A stretch of 64,000 nucleotides of DNA, taken from contig JANQQL010000033.1 of NCBI GenBank assembly GCA_028289345.1, positions 62,001-126,000 of the forward strand. Direction: 5' to 3'. The translations under genes and the position numbers were made by a program. Below are positions 22,350 to 30,847 of this stretch, piece after piece. The notes below the pieces were generated by a model that did not search any database, had not been told where the DNA came from, and was given only the letters and a program-made list of their open reading frames with translations. Position 1 is the stretch's first letter, and the number at the start of each line of letters is the position of its first letter. Origin of the DNA: Planctomycetota bacterium (GTDB lineage: Bacteria > Planctomycetota > B15-G4 > SIAN01).

Positions 22350-25247
22350 TCACTGAGCAGTTGCTCCTGGCGAGACTTGCAGGACCAATCCGGTGGTACT
22401 GCCCGACGGAATCTCGAAATCGACCGAGCCGTTCCAAGGATCGCCTTCCGGGTACTCCACGACCACCACGCCTCGAGCTCTCATCGGGCTCAAGTTGGTG
22501 ACTTCGAAGCTTCTCGTCGTCGGATCCACTCGGGTGCCACCCATGCGTTGCCCAGAGTCGTCGGCGGACTCGATGCGGAATTGGATCGATTCGGCGCGCG
22601 CCAGCTCCACCTCGGGGGGGAAGGCCAAAACGCCATCGATCGTCACGGGTTCGTAGAGAGTGACGTCGTACACATTGTCACGACGCTGGGCATCCAACAC
22701 GATCGTCCGTTGGTACGGCGCGGCACCTTCCTTGTAAACCTGCAGGGTGTACTCCCCGAGGGGAACGCTGCGGAATTCGTAACCTCCGGTGAGCAAGTTG
22801 GGAGATGTGACCTGGTTGGAGTTGTTGATGTTGTTGCGCAGGATGACGAACGTACCGGGGCCGGCGGGGAGGATGCCGGGACCGGTAATCCTTCCAGAAA
22901 GCGACGTGACCACCAGGTCGATCGACCGCTCGATCACTGCGCCGACTTCGAGGGTGATCTCCTCTTCGTAGAGACTGGACGCCAAAGAAAAGAACGCGCC
23001 GTCGGAGACGTCTTGAACCCGCAAGGTGCCTTCTCCGCTGGGGAGCGCCGGGAACTCGAACCGCCCATCGTCTTCGGTTTCTACCGTGCGGCTCTTGTCT
23101 CCTTCCCATTGCACCAGGAGGTCGGGACGTGGTTCACCGTTGATCCAGACCGAGCCGCGCAGCTGCGCCGTGGCTCCTCCTTCGCCGCCGCTCAGGTCGA
23201 TGTCGACGACCGTGGTTTCTCCCAAGTCGATGCGGAACTCTCCCTCGGTTTGGGGATCGTCACGCATGGTGGTGACGAGAGAGAGAGGCCCCTTGCCGAC
23301 GATGCGGTCCCGGACCTGATACTCGTAGTCCCCCGCCTGCATGCCCGGATAGCGGAACCGCCCATCAGGGAGAGTGGGAATCAAGAGCGGCAACACGGTG
23401 GCATTCCATTCGTCGTCTTCGATGTCGGGCATCGCCATCAGGAACACTGGATCTTTGGGAGGGGCGCCGGCGTGGTGCACCCGCCCTTGGAGCTCGCCAC
23501 CGCTTGCCAGTGCCAGTTCGACCGGGTCACAAGGAACGGTGATCGAAACGGTGCGGCTGGCCCAGGCAGGGTGCTCTGCGGTGAGTTGGTACTCACCCGC
23601 GGGCAGCCGGGAGAGCCGGGCCATTCCTTGGTCATCGCTGCGTTGCTGGTCCAGCGGAGGACGAAACTCGCCGGAGGGACGAATGCTGACGAGTCCCCAT
23701 TCGAGCGGAGTTTGCTCGTCGCTTTCCGTCATTCGCACTTCGACGGTGTGCCCGGCTTCGAATTCCAGGCTGCACTCCAAGGGGGCGTCGTCGATTTCCA
23801 AAATGGTTCGAGCGAGGGCAAAGCCTTCGGCGCTGCCGACCAGTTCGTAGGAACCGGATCCCAGTTCCTGGATCGACATCACCCCGGGTTCGACGACCTT
23901 GACGTTTTGCAGCCGCTGCACGGGCGGGGACAGGAGTGGGACGAAAAGGGGAATCTCGCTCTTCGGAGCGACGAACAATTCTGCTTCGGGAATGGTGGTC
24001 CCGTCGACCGAGCGGAGCGTGACTTGGACCGGGACGCTCCCAGCGAGTCGGATGATCACTGGCTCTTCCCCGATGGGGAAAGGACCATGGGCTTTCCAGG
24101 GATGACCGCGGCTTTCGCGGAGAGCGACCCAGCAGTTGTTCCCGGACGGAAGCCCCGACATCTCGAAGAGACCCTCGGCAGATGTCCGTTCCGCCGGCTG
24201 CAGCATGGCGCCTTGTGCAGGGAAGCCTGCGATCGGCATGCCAACTTTCACCTCGACGCTTGCCGGTTCTCCGTCGCCACGCAACACCTGGCCACGCACG
24301 CGAACGCCGGCGGTGAGGTAGATGTCCCCGATCTTTCGTTCCGGGCGACGTCCAGTGGGAACTCCGGACTTGACCGTGCCCAGGTACTGCAGCTTGTCGG
24401 CCACCACGTTGACCAGTCCCATGGGGACTCCTGCAAGGCGGAACTCCCCCTGTTCGTTGCTGGTGGTGGTCGGGACCGGTAGCAGCTTTTCGAACTTCCA
24501 CAGCGCAGGCGGAATCTCGAAAACCGTCTTCTGAGGACCTTCGTCGACGACGAACGCGACGCCGCGGCGAATGTCCTGAACCCCGAATTGGAAAATCAAT
24601 GAGGGAAGGTTGGTGGCACGAACCCGTGCACCTGCGACCGGGCTTCCTTCCGGATCCAGGACCCGTCCGACCAATGTCACCGACGGTTCCAGCACGATGT
24701 CGCCAAGATCGACCAGTGCCGAAGGTTGTGGCGTCTCGTCGATGACACGAAAGGTCGACAGGGGGCCTCCCAAGTCAATGCCGAGGAGATGCAATGCATG
24801 GGGCTCGACATGCTTCAACAGGAAGCGGCCTTCTTCGTCGGTGTCGCCGCGCGATGCTTCCAAGGACGGATACTTCGGAACGCCGCTCAAGAAGGCGTTC
24901 GGGGTCAGGAACCAGTCGAGGATCTTTCCCTGGACGATGGAGACCGGGAGGTTCGGGACCGGGGTCAGATCCGGATGCAGAATCCGTCCGGTGATCCCGG
25001 ACAGTGCTTTTTGGTAACTCGGAGGAATGGGGGTTTCGGTTGTGACCGGGGAATCCACCGGGACCGTGGTTTCGACCCGCTGAGCATCCGCGGCAAGGTT
25101 GACTTCGTCGACAAACGGGGTCGTCGCCGGGGGGGATGAGCGTTCGGCGAATTCCGCTGGTGCGGAATCCTCCAGCTGCAGGAACCACAGAGCTCCGCCG
25201 ATGGCGAGCAGCGCGGTGACGGCGACTAGAACCAGCGGACGCGACAT
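22350..25247 (-). CDS. Large carboxypeptidase-regulatory-domain repeat protein, membrane-anchored
   Basis: A 965-residue protein. It starts with a signal anchor (RPLVLVAVTALLAIGGALWFL) and is otherwise an extracytoplasmic chain of about eight beta-sandwich modules of the CarboxypepD_reg/CNA-B type. Recurrent signatures are I-x-G-R-(I/V)-L/LDPEGSPVAGARVRAT, a short loop, then G-x-F-x-(F/L)-x-x-(L/V)-P-x-G-x-Y: for example DDGRFEFPALPSGEGTLRVQ, LTGGYEFRSVPLGEYTLQVY and SAEGLFEMSGLPSGNNCWVAL. The ATG at 25247 directly precedes the anchor and has GAGGGTG upstream. There is no catalytic domain; surface binding or a structural role is likely. It converges with the ECF sigma gene and diverges from a DUF3592 gene. 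The length and repeat style are common in Planctomycetes. Confidence 0.8.
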   Translation of the reverse strand: MSRPLVLVAVTALLAIGGALWFLQLEDSAPAEFAERSSPPATTPFVDEVNLAADAQRVETTVPVDSPVTTETPIPPSYQKALSGITGRILHPDLTPVPNLPVSIVQGKILDWFLTPNAFLSGVPKYPSLEASRGDTDEEGRFLLKHVEPHALHLLGIDLGGPLSTFRVIDETPQPSALVDLGDIVLEPSVTLVGRVLDPEGSPVAGARVRATNLPSLIFQFGVQDIRRGVAFVVDEGPQKTVFEIPPALWKFEKLLPVPTTTSNEQGEFRLAGVPMGLVNVVADKLQYLGTVKSGVPTGRRPERKIGDIYLTAGVRVRGQVLRGDGEPASVEVKVGMPIAGFPAQGAMLQPAERTSAEGLFEMSGLPSGNNCWVALRESRGHPWKAHGPFPIGEEPVIIRLAGSVPVQVTLRSVDGTTIPEAELFVAPKSEIPLFVPLLSPPVQRLQNVKVVEPGVMSIQELGSGSYELVGSAEGFALARTILEIDDAPLECSLEFEAGHTVEVRMTESDEQTPLEWGLVSIRPSGEFRPPLDQQRSDDQGMARLSRLPAGEYQLTAEHPAWASRTVSITVPCDPVELALASGGELQGRVHHAGAPPKDPVFLMAMPDIEDDEWNATVLPLLIPTLPDGRFRYPGMQAGDYEYQVRDRIVGKGPLSLVTTMRDDPQTEGEFRIDLGETTVVDIDLSGGEGGATAQLRGSVWINGEPRPDLLVQWEGDKSRTVETEDDGRFEFPALPSGEGTLRVQDVSDGAFFSLASSLYEEEITLEVGAVIERSIDLVVTSLSGRITGPGILPAGPGTFVILRNNINNSNQVTSPNLLTGGYEFRSVPLGEYTLQVYKEGAAPYQRTIVLDAQRRDNVYDVTLYEPVTIDGVLAFPPEVELARAESIQFRIESADDSGQRMGGTRVDPTTRSFEVTNLSPMRARGVVVVEYPEGDPWNGSVDFEIPSGSTTGLVLQVSPGATAQ

Positions 25248-25400
25248 GGACACCCTCTTGTTGTCAAAACCATCGATCGGCGCCCATGACGGGGATACTG
25301 CCGCAACCAGGGGGATTTGACAAGCCTGGCGCCGTGCCCGCGGACCGCTGACTCTCAAGGAATCGGAAACATTTGCCGATTTCCCCTTCGGAGCCCGTCT

Positions 25401-26147
25401 TTGAAACCGCAACCACCCATTCGCCTCGGAATTGCCCCCGCGCTGCTACTCGCCGTGGGTTTGGGGCTGTTTGCCTCGGCAGTCTGGTTTGTCGGCCGCT
25501 GCTGGTGGATCGAAGCGACTTTTCAAGAGGTCTCGGGGACGATCCTCGAGGCGCGGTTGGAGCGGAGCGAGCATCTTCGCCCGCTGGGGCGGGTCGAGAT
25601 TCGAGAGCGCGCGCACGTCTTCTACACCTACCAGCTCGACGGTCAGGAATACGAGGGGACGTCCCTTTCGCCTTTTTCCCAGTTGCCGATTCGAGTGAAC
25701 GGCTACCACCGCTCGCTGCTGGGTGATTGGCGCTCTGGCTCCGAGGCCAGCATCTTTGTCGATTCGGCGGAGCCTCGACGAAGCTACGCCCGAGTCGACG
25801 TGGACCCGTGGATCGCGACCTCTCTGTTGATGCTGACCGGAACGGTGGCAGCTCTCGGGACCTGGATTTGGTTGCTCGAGCGCCGCTCTCGATTTCAGAA
25901 GGGCCCGGTTCGCGTGGGCTTTCGAACATGGTTCATTCCATTCGGAACAGGAATCGGAGCGAGTGTCATGCTCCTCGGGGTCCGCGGCATGCAATGGGGC
26001 GATGGACCGGGATTGCTGATCTTCGGATCCGCGTTTGTCCTCTTGGCGCTGACCGCGGCCCTTGCGCGAAGCCGGACACCGCCGGGAGTGGTTCACCCAA
26101 TGTCTCCCGCGGATTTGCCGCCTCCCACCCTGCCGCGCCATTCTTGA
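25401..26147 (+). CDS. DUF3592 family membrane protein
   Basis: A 248-residue membrane protein. A first helix lies at about residues 8-30 (IAPALLLAVGLGLFASAVWFVG). The external DUF3592 domain follows: FQEVSGTILEARLERSEHLR, then ERAHVFYTYQLDGQEYEGTSLSP and a region like NGYHRSLLGDWRSGSEASIFVDSAEPRRS, which match the family's 'VxY.Y.v.G..Y.g' and 'YP.G..v.V.Y.P..P..s' pattern. Three further helices are at about 155-180, 195-215 and 220-240. No ATG fits; the TTG at 25401 with GGAG seven bases upstream is preferred over a TTG at 25317 that lacks a ribosome site. Function unknown. The stop overlaps a candidate promoter for the next gene. Confidence 0.72.
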   Translation: MKPQPPIRLGIAPALLLAVGLGLFASAVWFVGRCWWIEATFQEVSGTILEARLERSEHLRPLGRVEIRERAHVFYTYQLDGQEYEGTSLSPFSQLPIRVNGYHRSLLGDWRSGSEASIFVDSAEPRRSYARVDVDPWIATSLLMLTGTVAALGTWIWLLERRSRFQKGPVRVGFRTWFIPFGTGIGASVMLLGVRGMQWGDGPGLLIFGSAFVLLALTAALARSRTPPGVVHPMSPADLPPPTLPRHS

Positions 26148-26172
26148 CAACGCCTCCGGGCCACGGATACGC
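26144..26172 (+). promoter_or_regulatory. Candidate sigma-70-type promoter for the NSS transporter operon
   Basis: A perfect TTGACA box (26144-26149) is separated by 17 bases from ATACGC (26167-26172), a partial -10 match. It lies about 60 bases before the transporter ATG and overlaps the stop codon of the DUF3592 gene. The -35 box is convincing, the -10 box is weak. Confidence 0.35.
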
Positions 26173-26229
26173 TCCGCCCGCCGTCTTTGGAAGCTCGTTC
26201 GGGGGGATCATCGGCCATGAAGAGCGCTC

Positions 26230-28134
26230 ATGAGTGACACCCAAACCCGGGATGCGTGGGGCTCGAAGATCGGGCTGATCCTCGCGGCTGCCGGCAACGC
26301 CATTGGCATCGGCAACTTGCTGCGTTTCCCCGGCAAAGCAGCAGACAACGGGGGTGGGGCGTTCATGATCCCCTACGTCGTCTGTCTGTTGTTGTTCGGC
26401 CTTCCCATGATGTGGGTGGCCTGGTCCATTGGACGACACGGCGGCGCGTTTGGTCACGGCAGTCTGCCGGGCATGTTCCACCGCATGTGGCGATGGAAGG
26501 GCGCGAAGTACGTCGGCGTGTTGGGGCTGGCCCTGCCGATGGTCTTCGTTCTCTATTACACCTACATCGAAGCCTGGTGTTTGGGGTACGCGTGGTTCTC
26601 GTTCAGCGGAGACTATCTGCAGTCCGCGGATCGAACCGTGCACATGTCGTCGTACTTCAATGAGTTCCTCGGCGACGCGCCGACCAGTTCGTATTTCTCA
26701 GGTCTCGGCGCCGCGCTGGCCGCGATGGGCGTGACCTTGGTTCTCAATGTCTGGGTGTTGTCCCGCGGAGTCGCCAAGGGCATTGAAGTCTTGGCCAAGA
26801 TCGCCATCCCGCTACTGTTCATCTTCTGCATCGCATTGGTGGTTCGCATCTTCACGTTGGAGGCCAAGGCAGACACCGCCATCGCGGGCCTGAACTTCCT
26901 TTGGACCCCCGACGTCACCAAACTCTCGGACTTCCAGGTGTGGATGGAAGCGGCGGGGCAGATCTTCTTCACTCTCTCAATCGGCTTCGGCTCTTTGGAA
27001 TGTTACGCCAGCTATCTGAAAAAAGACGATGACATCGCCTTGACCGGTCTCAGTACCGCAGCCACCAACGAGTTCGTCGAGATCATCTTCGGTTCGATGA
27101 TTGCCATTCCCGCGGCCGCCTTGTTCTACGGCGTCGACCGAGTCTCGGAGGTGGCCGGCAGCACGTTCGGGCTGGGCATGATCTCGATTCCCGAAGTGTT
27201 GCGCGAGTTTCCCGGTGCGGAGATCTTCGGCGGGATCTGGTTCCTGCTGTTGTTCTTTGCGGCCTTCACGTCGTCGGTGGCCGTGGCCCAGCCAGTCATG
27301 GCGTTCTTCCAGGACGAGTTCAAAGTGTCCCGGGCCAAAGCGGCTTTGTGGCTCGCTGGGTTGTGGGGTGTCGGGGTGATTCCGGTCATCGTGTTCTTCA
27401 AGTACGGCTACCTCGACGAGCTGGATTTCTGGTCGGGCACGATGGGGCTGGTGGTCTTGGCGCTCATCGAGGCGGTCCTCTTTGCCTGGATCTTTGGCAT
27501 CGAGAAGGGGTGGGCCGAGCTCACACGAGGCGCCATGGTGCAGGTTCCCGGACTGTTCCGAGTGATCGTCAAATATGTCACTCCGGTGGCCCTGATCGTC
27601 ATCTTGGTGGGGTGGGGATGGGATGCCATCTCGACCGGAAAGCTGCTTCCAACACCCAAGCGGACGGTGGCCATCGCCGAGCCTCACCGCTTTGCAGGAA
27701 CTCTGAGTGCGACAGAATTCGGAGAAGACCTTTCTCCGGAGGACCAACGCAAGAAGACCGTGGTCGAAGCGTTCGAGAAAGAACTGGATGAAGCAGCGGA
27801 AACCGCCGGAGGCGATGGATCGATCCGTGCCACGGTGAAGCTGGGTGCCGATGGCGGCGTCTCGGTGAGTGATGTTTCCGCGGAAGGCTGTGTCTCTGCA
27901 TTCACCGATGCGGCGCGTCTGAGCGAGTACTTGATCAGTCGGGGGACCGCCTACAAAGAAGTGGGCAATGAGGCAGCCCTCGCCCGAGAGGTCCCGTTGG
28001 TCATCGATGTGCGCCACAAGGCCCCCTACATTTGGATGGCGCGCGCCGAGATCGGAGCCTTTGTCCTCATCTTTCTGTGGATGATTCGATCTTCCTTCCG
28101 CCGTCACGAGCAGAATGAAGGAGCCGCTGCATGA
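26230..28134 (+). CDS. NSS-family sodium-dependent transporter (SNF) with a soluble insert before the last helix
   Basis: A 634-residue secondary transporter of the neurotransmitter:sodium symporter family. The N-terminus WGSKIGLILAAAGNAIGIGNLLRFPG is the family hallmark around TM1, which carries the Na+ and substrate sites. About twelve helices can be traced; TM6-8 lie in FFTLSIGFGSLECYASYLKKDDDI and the following segment. Between about residues 475 and 600 there is an unusual hydrophilic insert of some 125 residues (KRTVAIAEPHRFAG onward to VPLVIDVRHKAPY), then a final helix. The substrate cannot be read from the sequence; amino acids are typical, and the MetS-like small partner immediately downstream suggests a methionine/alanine-type importer. 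Its TGA overlaps the ATG of that partner. Confidence 0.88.
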   Translation: MSDTQTRDAWGSKIGLILAAAGNAIGIGNLLRFPGKAADNGGGAFMIPYVVCLLLFGLPMMWVAWSIGRHGGAFGHGSLPGMFHRMWRWKGAKYVGVLGLALPMVFVLYYTYIEAWCLGYAWFSFSGDYLQSADRTVHMSSYFNEFLGDAPTSSYFSGLGAALAAMGVTLVLNVWVLSRGVAKGIEVLAKIAIPLLFIFCIALVVRIFTLEAKADTAIAGLNFLWTPDVTKLSDFQVWMEAAGQIFFTLSIGFGSLECYASYLKKDDDIALTGLSTAATNEFVEIIFGSMIAIPAAALFYGVDRVSEVAGSTFGLGMISIPEVLREFPGAEIFGGIWFLLLFFAAFTSSVAVAQPVMAFFQDEFKVSRAKAALWLAGLWGVGVIPVIVFFKYGYLDELDFWSGTMGLVVLALIEAVLFAWIFGIEKGWAELTRGAMVQVPGLFRVIVKYVTPVALIVILVGWGWDAISTGKLLPTPKRTVAIAEPHRFAGTLSATEFGEDLSPEDQRKKTVVEAFEKELDEAAETAGGDGSIRATVKLGADGGVSVSDVSAEGCVSAFTDAARLSEYLISRGTAYKEVGNEAALAREVPLVIDVRHKAPYIWMARAEIGAFVLIFLWMIRSSFRRHEQNEGAAA

Positions 28135-28226
28135 ATACCTCCGCGGTGATTTTCATGGCTCTCAGCTGGATTGTGGTCCTGGGCTTGAATCTGTTCTGCT
28201 TCACGCGGATCTTGCGGGGCAAGTGA
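28131..28226 (+). CDS. MetS-like small subunit of the NSS transporter
   Basis: A 31-residue single-span membrane microprotein. Its sequence begins MNTSAVIFMALSWIVVLG and ends FTRILRGK: a short polar N-terminus, one helix of about 21 residues and a basic C-terminus. Size, topology and position match the small subunit family of methionine/alanine NSS importers (MetS in Corynebacterium), which is required for function of the MetP partner. The ATG overlaps the transporter stop as ATGA, so it is translationally coupled. It would be missed by annotation with a length cut-off. The call rests on context and topology rather than long sequence similarity. Confidence 0.75.
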   Translation: MNTSAVIFMALSWIVVLGLNLFCFTRILRGK

Positions 28227-28230
28227 TTCT

Positions 28231-28695
28231 GTGAACGCGGCCGACCGCCGCCGACTCCTGGACCTGATCCGTTCCGAGGAATCTGCTCCGCGACGGTTTC
28301 CCGAGGTTTTGGGAGACTTTGCGGCATTTCACGACACCCGTGAGCACGAGTGGTGGGCGCGGCTCTTCGCGATCTTGGAAACGGCCGATCGAGCCCGCAT
28401 CGCCCATCTCGACCGTTCGCAGTGGCACAGACAGTTTTCCACCAAGCTGGTGCGAGTGCTGATCTTCTTCGGCTTTCTTTCCGGAGCCGGTTTCCTCCTG
28501 TGGGGTGGGGAGGAGGCGTTCTTGCCATGCGTGTTCTTCTTGGGGGGAGGCACCGCCTTCTATCTGTTGTCCCAAACGCTGGCCCAACTCCGTTCGCGGA
28601 AGAACGATGAAGCGTTACGAGAGGTCGAAACGCGCTGCCGTTCGGAACTCCAAGAACTCTCGCAACGAATCGAGCGAGTGGCTGCCGATGGGTGA
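28231..28695 (+). CDS. Small membrane protein of unknown function
   Basis: A 154-residue protein beginning at GTG just after the MetS-like gene. An N-terminal soluble part (residues 1-65, rich in charged residues, with HEWWARLFAILETADRARIAH) is followed by two adjacent helices at about 70-90 and 95-115 (VLIFFGFLSGAGFLLWGGEEAFLPCVFFLGG), and a C-terminal coiled-coil-like helix (LREVETRCRSELQELSQRIERV). I do not recognise the family. The tight spacing (four bases after the previous stop) suggests membership of the transporter operon. The start codon is uncertain because there is no strong ribosome site. Confidence 0.65.
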   Translation: MNAADRRRLLDLIRSEESAPRRFPEVLGDFAAFHDTREHEWWARLFAILETADRARIAHLDRSQWHRQFSTKLVRVLIFFGFLSGAGFLLWGGEEAFLPCVFFLGGGTAFYLLSQTLAQLRSRKNDEALREVETRCRSELQELSQRIERVAADG

Positions 28696-28708
28696 AGCGG
28701 GCTGACCG

Positions 28709-29839
28709 TTGCTCAGGCGGGTGATCCGAAATCTCCGCGCCAACCGGCGAGACCCGCCGCTGGCAGCGCTGAAGCGCATCGCTGACCCAGAGGCGTTCTT
28801 GTGGGAAATCCTTCCTCACGCAGCACGAACGTTCTCGCTTTGCATCGTGTTTCTGCCTCGGCGCATGGCTTCCGCGGTCGCGGTGGCCTACTTGTATTGC
28901 CGGATCCTGGATACCTACGAGGACCTCCTGCCAACGCTCGAAGAGAAGCAGCGGGCGCTGCGCGGTTTCATCGATCGATTCGCGTCAGAGGTTCCGGGAC
29001 CCGCGGAGTCCTTGTCCGAGGAAATCACCGACGATCCCCGGGAGAGCACCCATGTCCTTTTGGTGAATCGGGCGGAGTGGATCGATCGGTCCTTCTTGAG
29101 TTTGTCGCCGGGGCAACAACAGGCGATCCGTCATCTGGTTCAGCGCATGGGTGAGGGCATGATCTGGTCTTCCCGAGTCTTTGCCGAGCAACGGGGTTCT
29201 TTGCGGGACCCGGGGCAACTTTCGCGCTACTGCTGGAACGTTTTGGGAAATCCGATTCTGTTTGCCGAGCAGGTTCAACGCCTGGATCAAGGTGCCGGAG
29301 TTCATGTTCCGGAGGACCGCCTGCGAATTTGCGCCGACGTGGGCGAGTTCGTCCAGTTGGCCAATGTCACTCGAGACCTCGAAAAAGACCTGGCTCGGGG
29401 GGTGTTCTATCACCCAGAACTTTTCGATCCGAGGAGCGGCGAAGGGCGTCCAGAGCGGATCCGAGAGGTTCGCTGGCAACTGATCTTGCGAGCCTTGCGA
29501 AAGTCCGGAGCCATGCGCCCGTTCGTGGTGGGCATGCCATCGCGTCCCGTGTCGTTGGCTCGCGGCGCCGCCTTCCTTCTGATGTTGACGACCTACGCCT
29601 ATTACGTTGGCGCCTCGCGCCGTGCCGAGGCTCCCTGGTCCCGAGACGAAGATCGGGTGGGGCGATTGCGTGGCGCGTGGATGTTCCTCCGAGTGGTTGG
29701 CTCTCGACGAGCCACCGAGCGGATCCTCGCAGGTCTCCAAGAACGCCTGGACCGCTCTTGGAACGAGGGGGCCGAGAGACACCCGTTGCCGTTTGTTTCC
29801 GACGATCAGGGCTTCGAACCGAGCGTAGCGGGTGGATGA
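28709..29839 (+). CDS. Squalene/phytoene synthase family protein
   Basis: A 376-residue trans-isoprenyl diphosphate head-to-head synthase. The first Asp-rich motif is DTYED at residues 68-72, preceded by FLPRRMASAVAVAYLYCRIL. The second is QLANVTRDLEKD at 216-227, equivalent to QxxNxxRDxxED; both sets of Mg2+-binding acidic residues are intact. The product is expected to condense two farnesyl (or geranylgeranyl) diphosphates to squalene, presqualene or phytoene. A hydrophobic segment near 290-310 (GAAFLLMLTTYAYYVGA) could anchor it to the membrane, as in eukaryotic squalene synthase. The start is a TTG 13 bases after the previous stop. No desaturase, HpnD/E or cyclase gene is adjacent, so the pathway is not defined by context. 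A terminator-like hairpin follows. Confidence 0.83.
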   Translation: MLRRVIRNLRANRRDPPLAALKRIADPEAFLWEILPHAARTFSLCIVFLPRRMASAVAVAYLYCRILDTYEDLLPTLEEKQRALRGFIDRFASEVPGPAESLSEEITDDPRESTHVLLVNRAEWIDRSFLSLSPGQQQAIRHLVQRMGEGMIWSSRVFAEQRGSLRDPGQLSRYCWNVLGNPILFAEQVQRLDQGAGVHVPEDRLRICADVGEFVQLANVTRDLEKDLARGVFYHPELFDPRSGEGRPERIREVRWQLILRALRKSGAMRPFVVGMPSRPVSLARGAAFLLMLTTYAYYVGASRRAEAPWSRDEDRVGRLRGAWMFLRVVGSRRATERILAGLQERLDRSWNEGAERHPLPFVSDDQGFEPSVAGG

Positions 29840-29845
29840 GTCACT

Positions 29846-29879
29846 GGCCGTCTCGGATCCTTCCGAGGCCGTGGTTTTT
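29846..29879 (+). terminator. Rho-independent terminator after the squalene/phytoene synthase gene
   Basis: The sequence just past the stop forms the hairpin CTCGGA-TCCT-TCCGAG (29852-29867), extendable by GGC/GCC with a bulge. After the spacer GTGG come five T residues (29875-29879). It fits a strong intrinsic terminator for the transporter-to-synthase transcript. Confidence 0.6.
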
Positions 29880-30074
29880 CGATCCTCCTCATCCCGGTGC
29901 AATGGAACAACAAACTGACCGGCGGCTCTCAGTCAACCAAAACTTGTCGAGCGTCCGGGCGGATCGCGATTGGTCCGGCGAGTGTCGCGGGAATTGCTTG
30001 ACCCCGGTCCGTTCCAGGTTGACGATACGGTCTCGGTGAGAGTTCCTTGGGGTCGCTTCCAACGGAGGTTCCGG

Positions 30075-30842
30075 ATGGCATCCACCGTTCAAGTCGAGAT
30101 TCGTGAAGACGTTGCGGTGTTAAAGATGGTGCGTGGCAAAGGCAACGCCCTGAATCCGCAGTTGGTGGAAGATCTCCTCGAGGCGTTGCAGCGTCCGGAT
30201 GTGGCCGAAGAAGCGCGGGCGCTGGTGATGACGGGAGACTCGGGCTTTTTCTGCGCGGGTCTCGATGTTGTCGAATTGGCCGAGTTCGATGAGGACCGCA
30301 TGCTGGCGTTCGTGGACCGGCTGCAAGGCCTGCTGGCGACGGTTTACGTTTGGACGCGCCCGGTGGTCGCGGCGATCAACGGACACGCCATCGGAGGGGG
30401 GTGCTTGTTGGCCCTCGCCGCCGACTGGAGAACTTTGGGCGAAGGAAGCTTCAAAGTGGGTCTCAACGAGATCAACCTGGGCTTGCCCCTGCCCCAGGCC
30501 GGGTTGGAGATCGCCCGTGCCCAATTGACGCCCCATGCTTGGGCGGAGGTGGTGTACGGCGGGGAACTGCACGACAACTCGGCCACTCTGCGCTTGGGAC
30601 TGGCAGATGAAGTTCAGCCTGCGGCGAAGCTCCTCGACCTGGCGATCCACCGGGCTCAAACTTGGGCCGAACGTCCCCAAGTGGCTTTTCATCGGGTCAA
30701 GGCCGGATTGCGCGACCGAGTGTTGTTGCAAATCCGTCAGGACCACGAGCGTCGTCAAGAAGAATGGGTCAACCTCTGGTTCCATCCGCGGGCCCAGGAA
30801 CGAATTCAGGAAATCAAACAGCGACTTTCCAAATCGGATTGA
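30075..30842 (+). CDS. Enoyl-CoA hydratase/isomerase (crotonase) family protein
   Basis: A 255-residue cytoplasmic crotonase-fold enzyme that acts on acyl-CoA thioesters. The oxyanion-hole blocks are present: DSGFFCAGLDVVEL at about residues 55-68 and NGHAIGGGCLLALAADWRTL at about 102-121. NEINLGLPLPQAGLEIAR follows; its Glu sits where one catalytic Glu is found in hydratases, while the second is not evident, so isomerase (delta3-delta2-enoyl-CoA) chemistry is as likely as hydration. The ATG at 30075 was chosen because GGAGG precedes it by six bases and the frame upstream has no family similarity. It appears to be the first gene of a short transcript with the following membrane protein. Confidence 0.87.
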   Translation: MASTVQVEIREDVAVLKMVRGKGNALNPQLVEDLLEALQRPDVAEEARALVMTGDSGFFCAGLDVVELAEFDEDRMLAFVDRLQGLLATVYVWTRPVVAAINGHAIGGGCLLALAADWRTLGEGSFKVGLNEINLGLPLPQAGLEIARAQLTPHAWAEVVYGGELHDNSATLRLGLADEVQPAAKLLDLAIHRAQTWAERPQVAFHRVKAGLRDRVLLQIRQDHERRQEEWVNLWFHPRAQERIQEIKQRLSKSD

Positions 30843-30847
30843 TCGCG

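Noticed and set aside
25317-25345. TTGACA at 25317 considered as a promoter, or the TTG as the DUF3592 start
   Set aside because: No -10-like sequence at a proper distance, and no ribosome site before the TTG at 25317.
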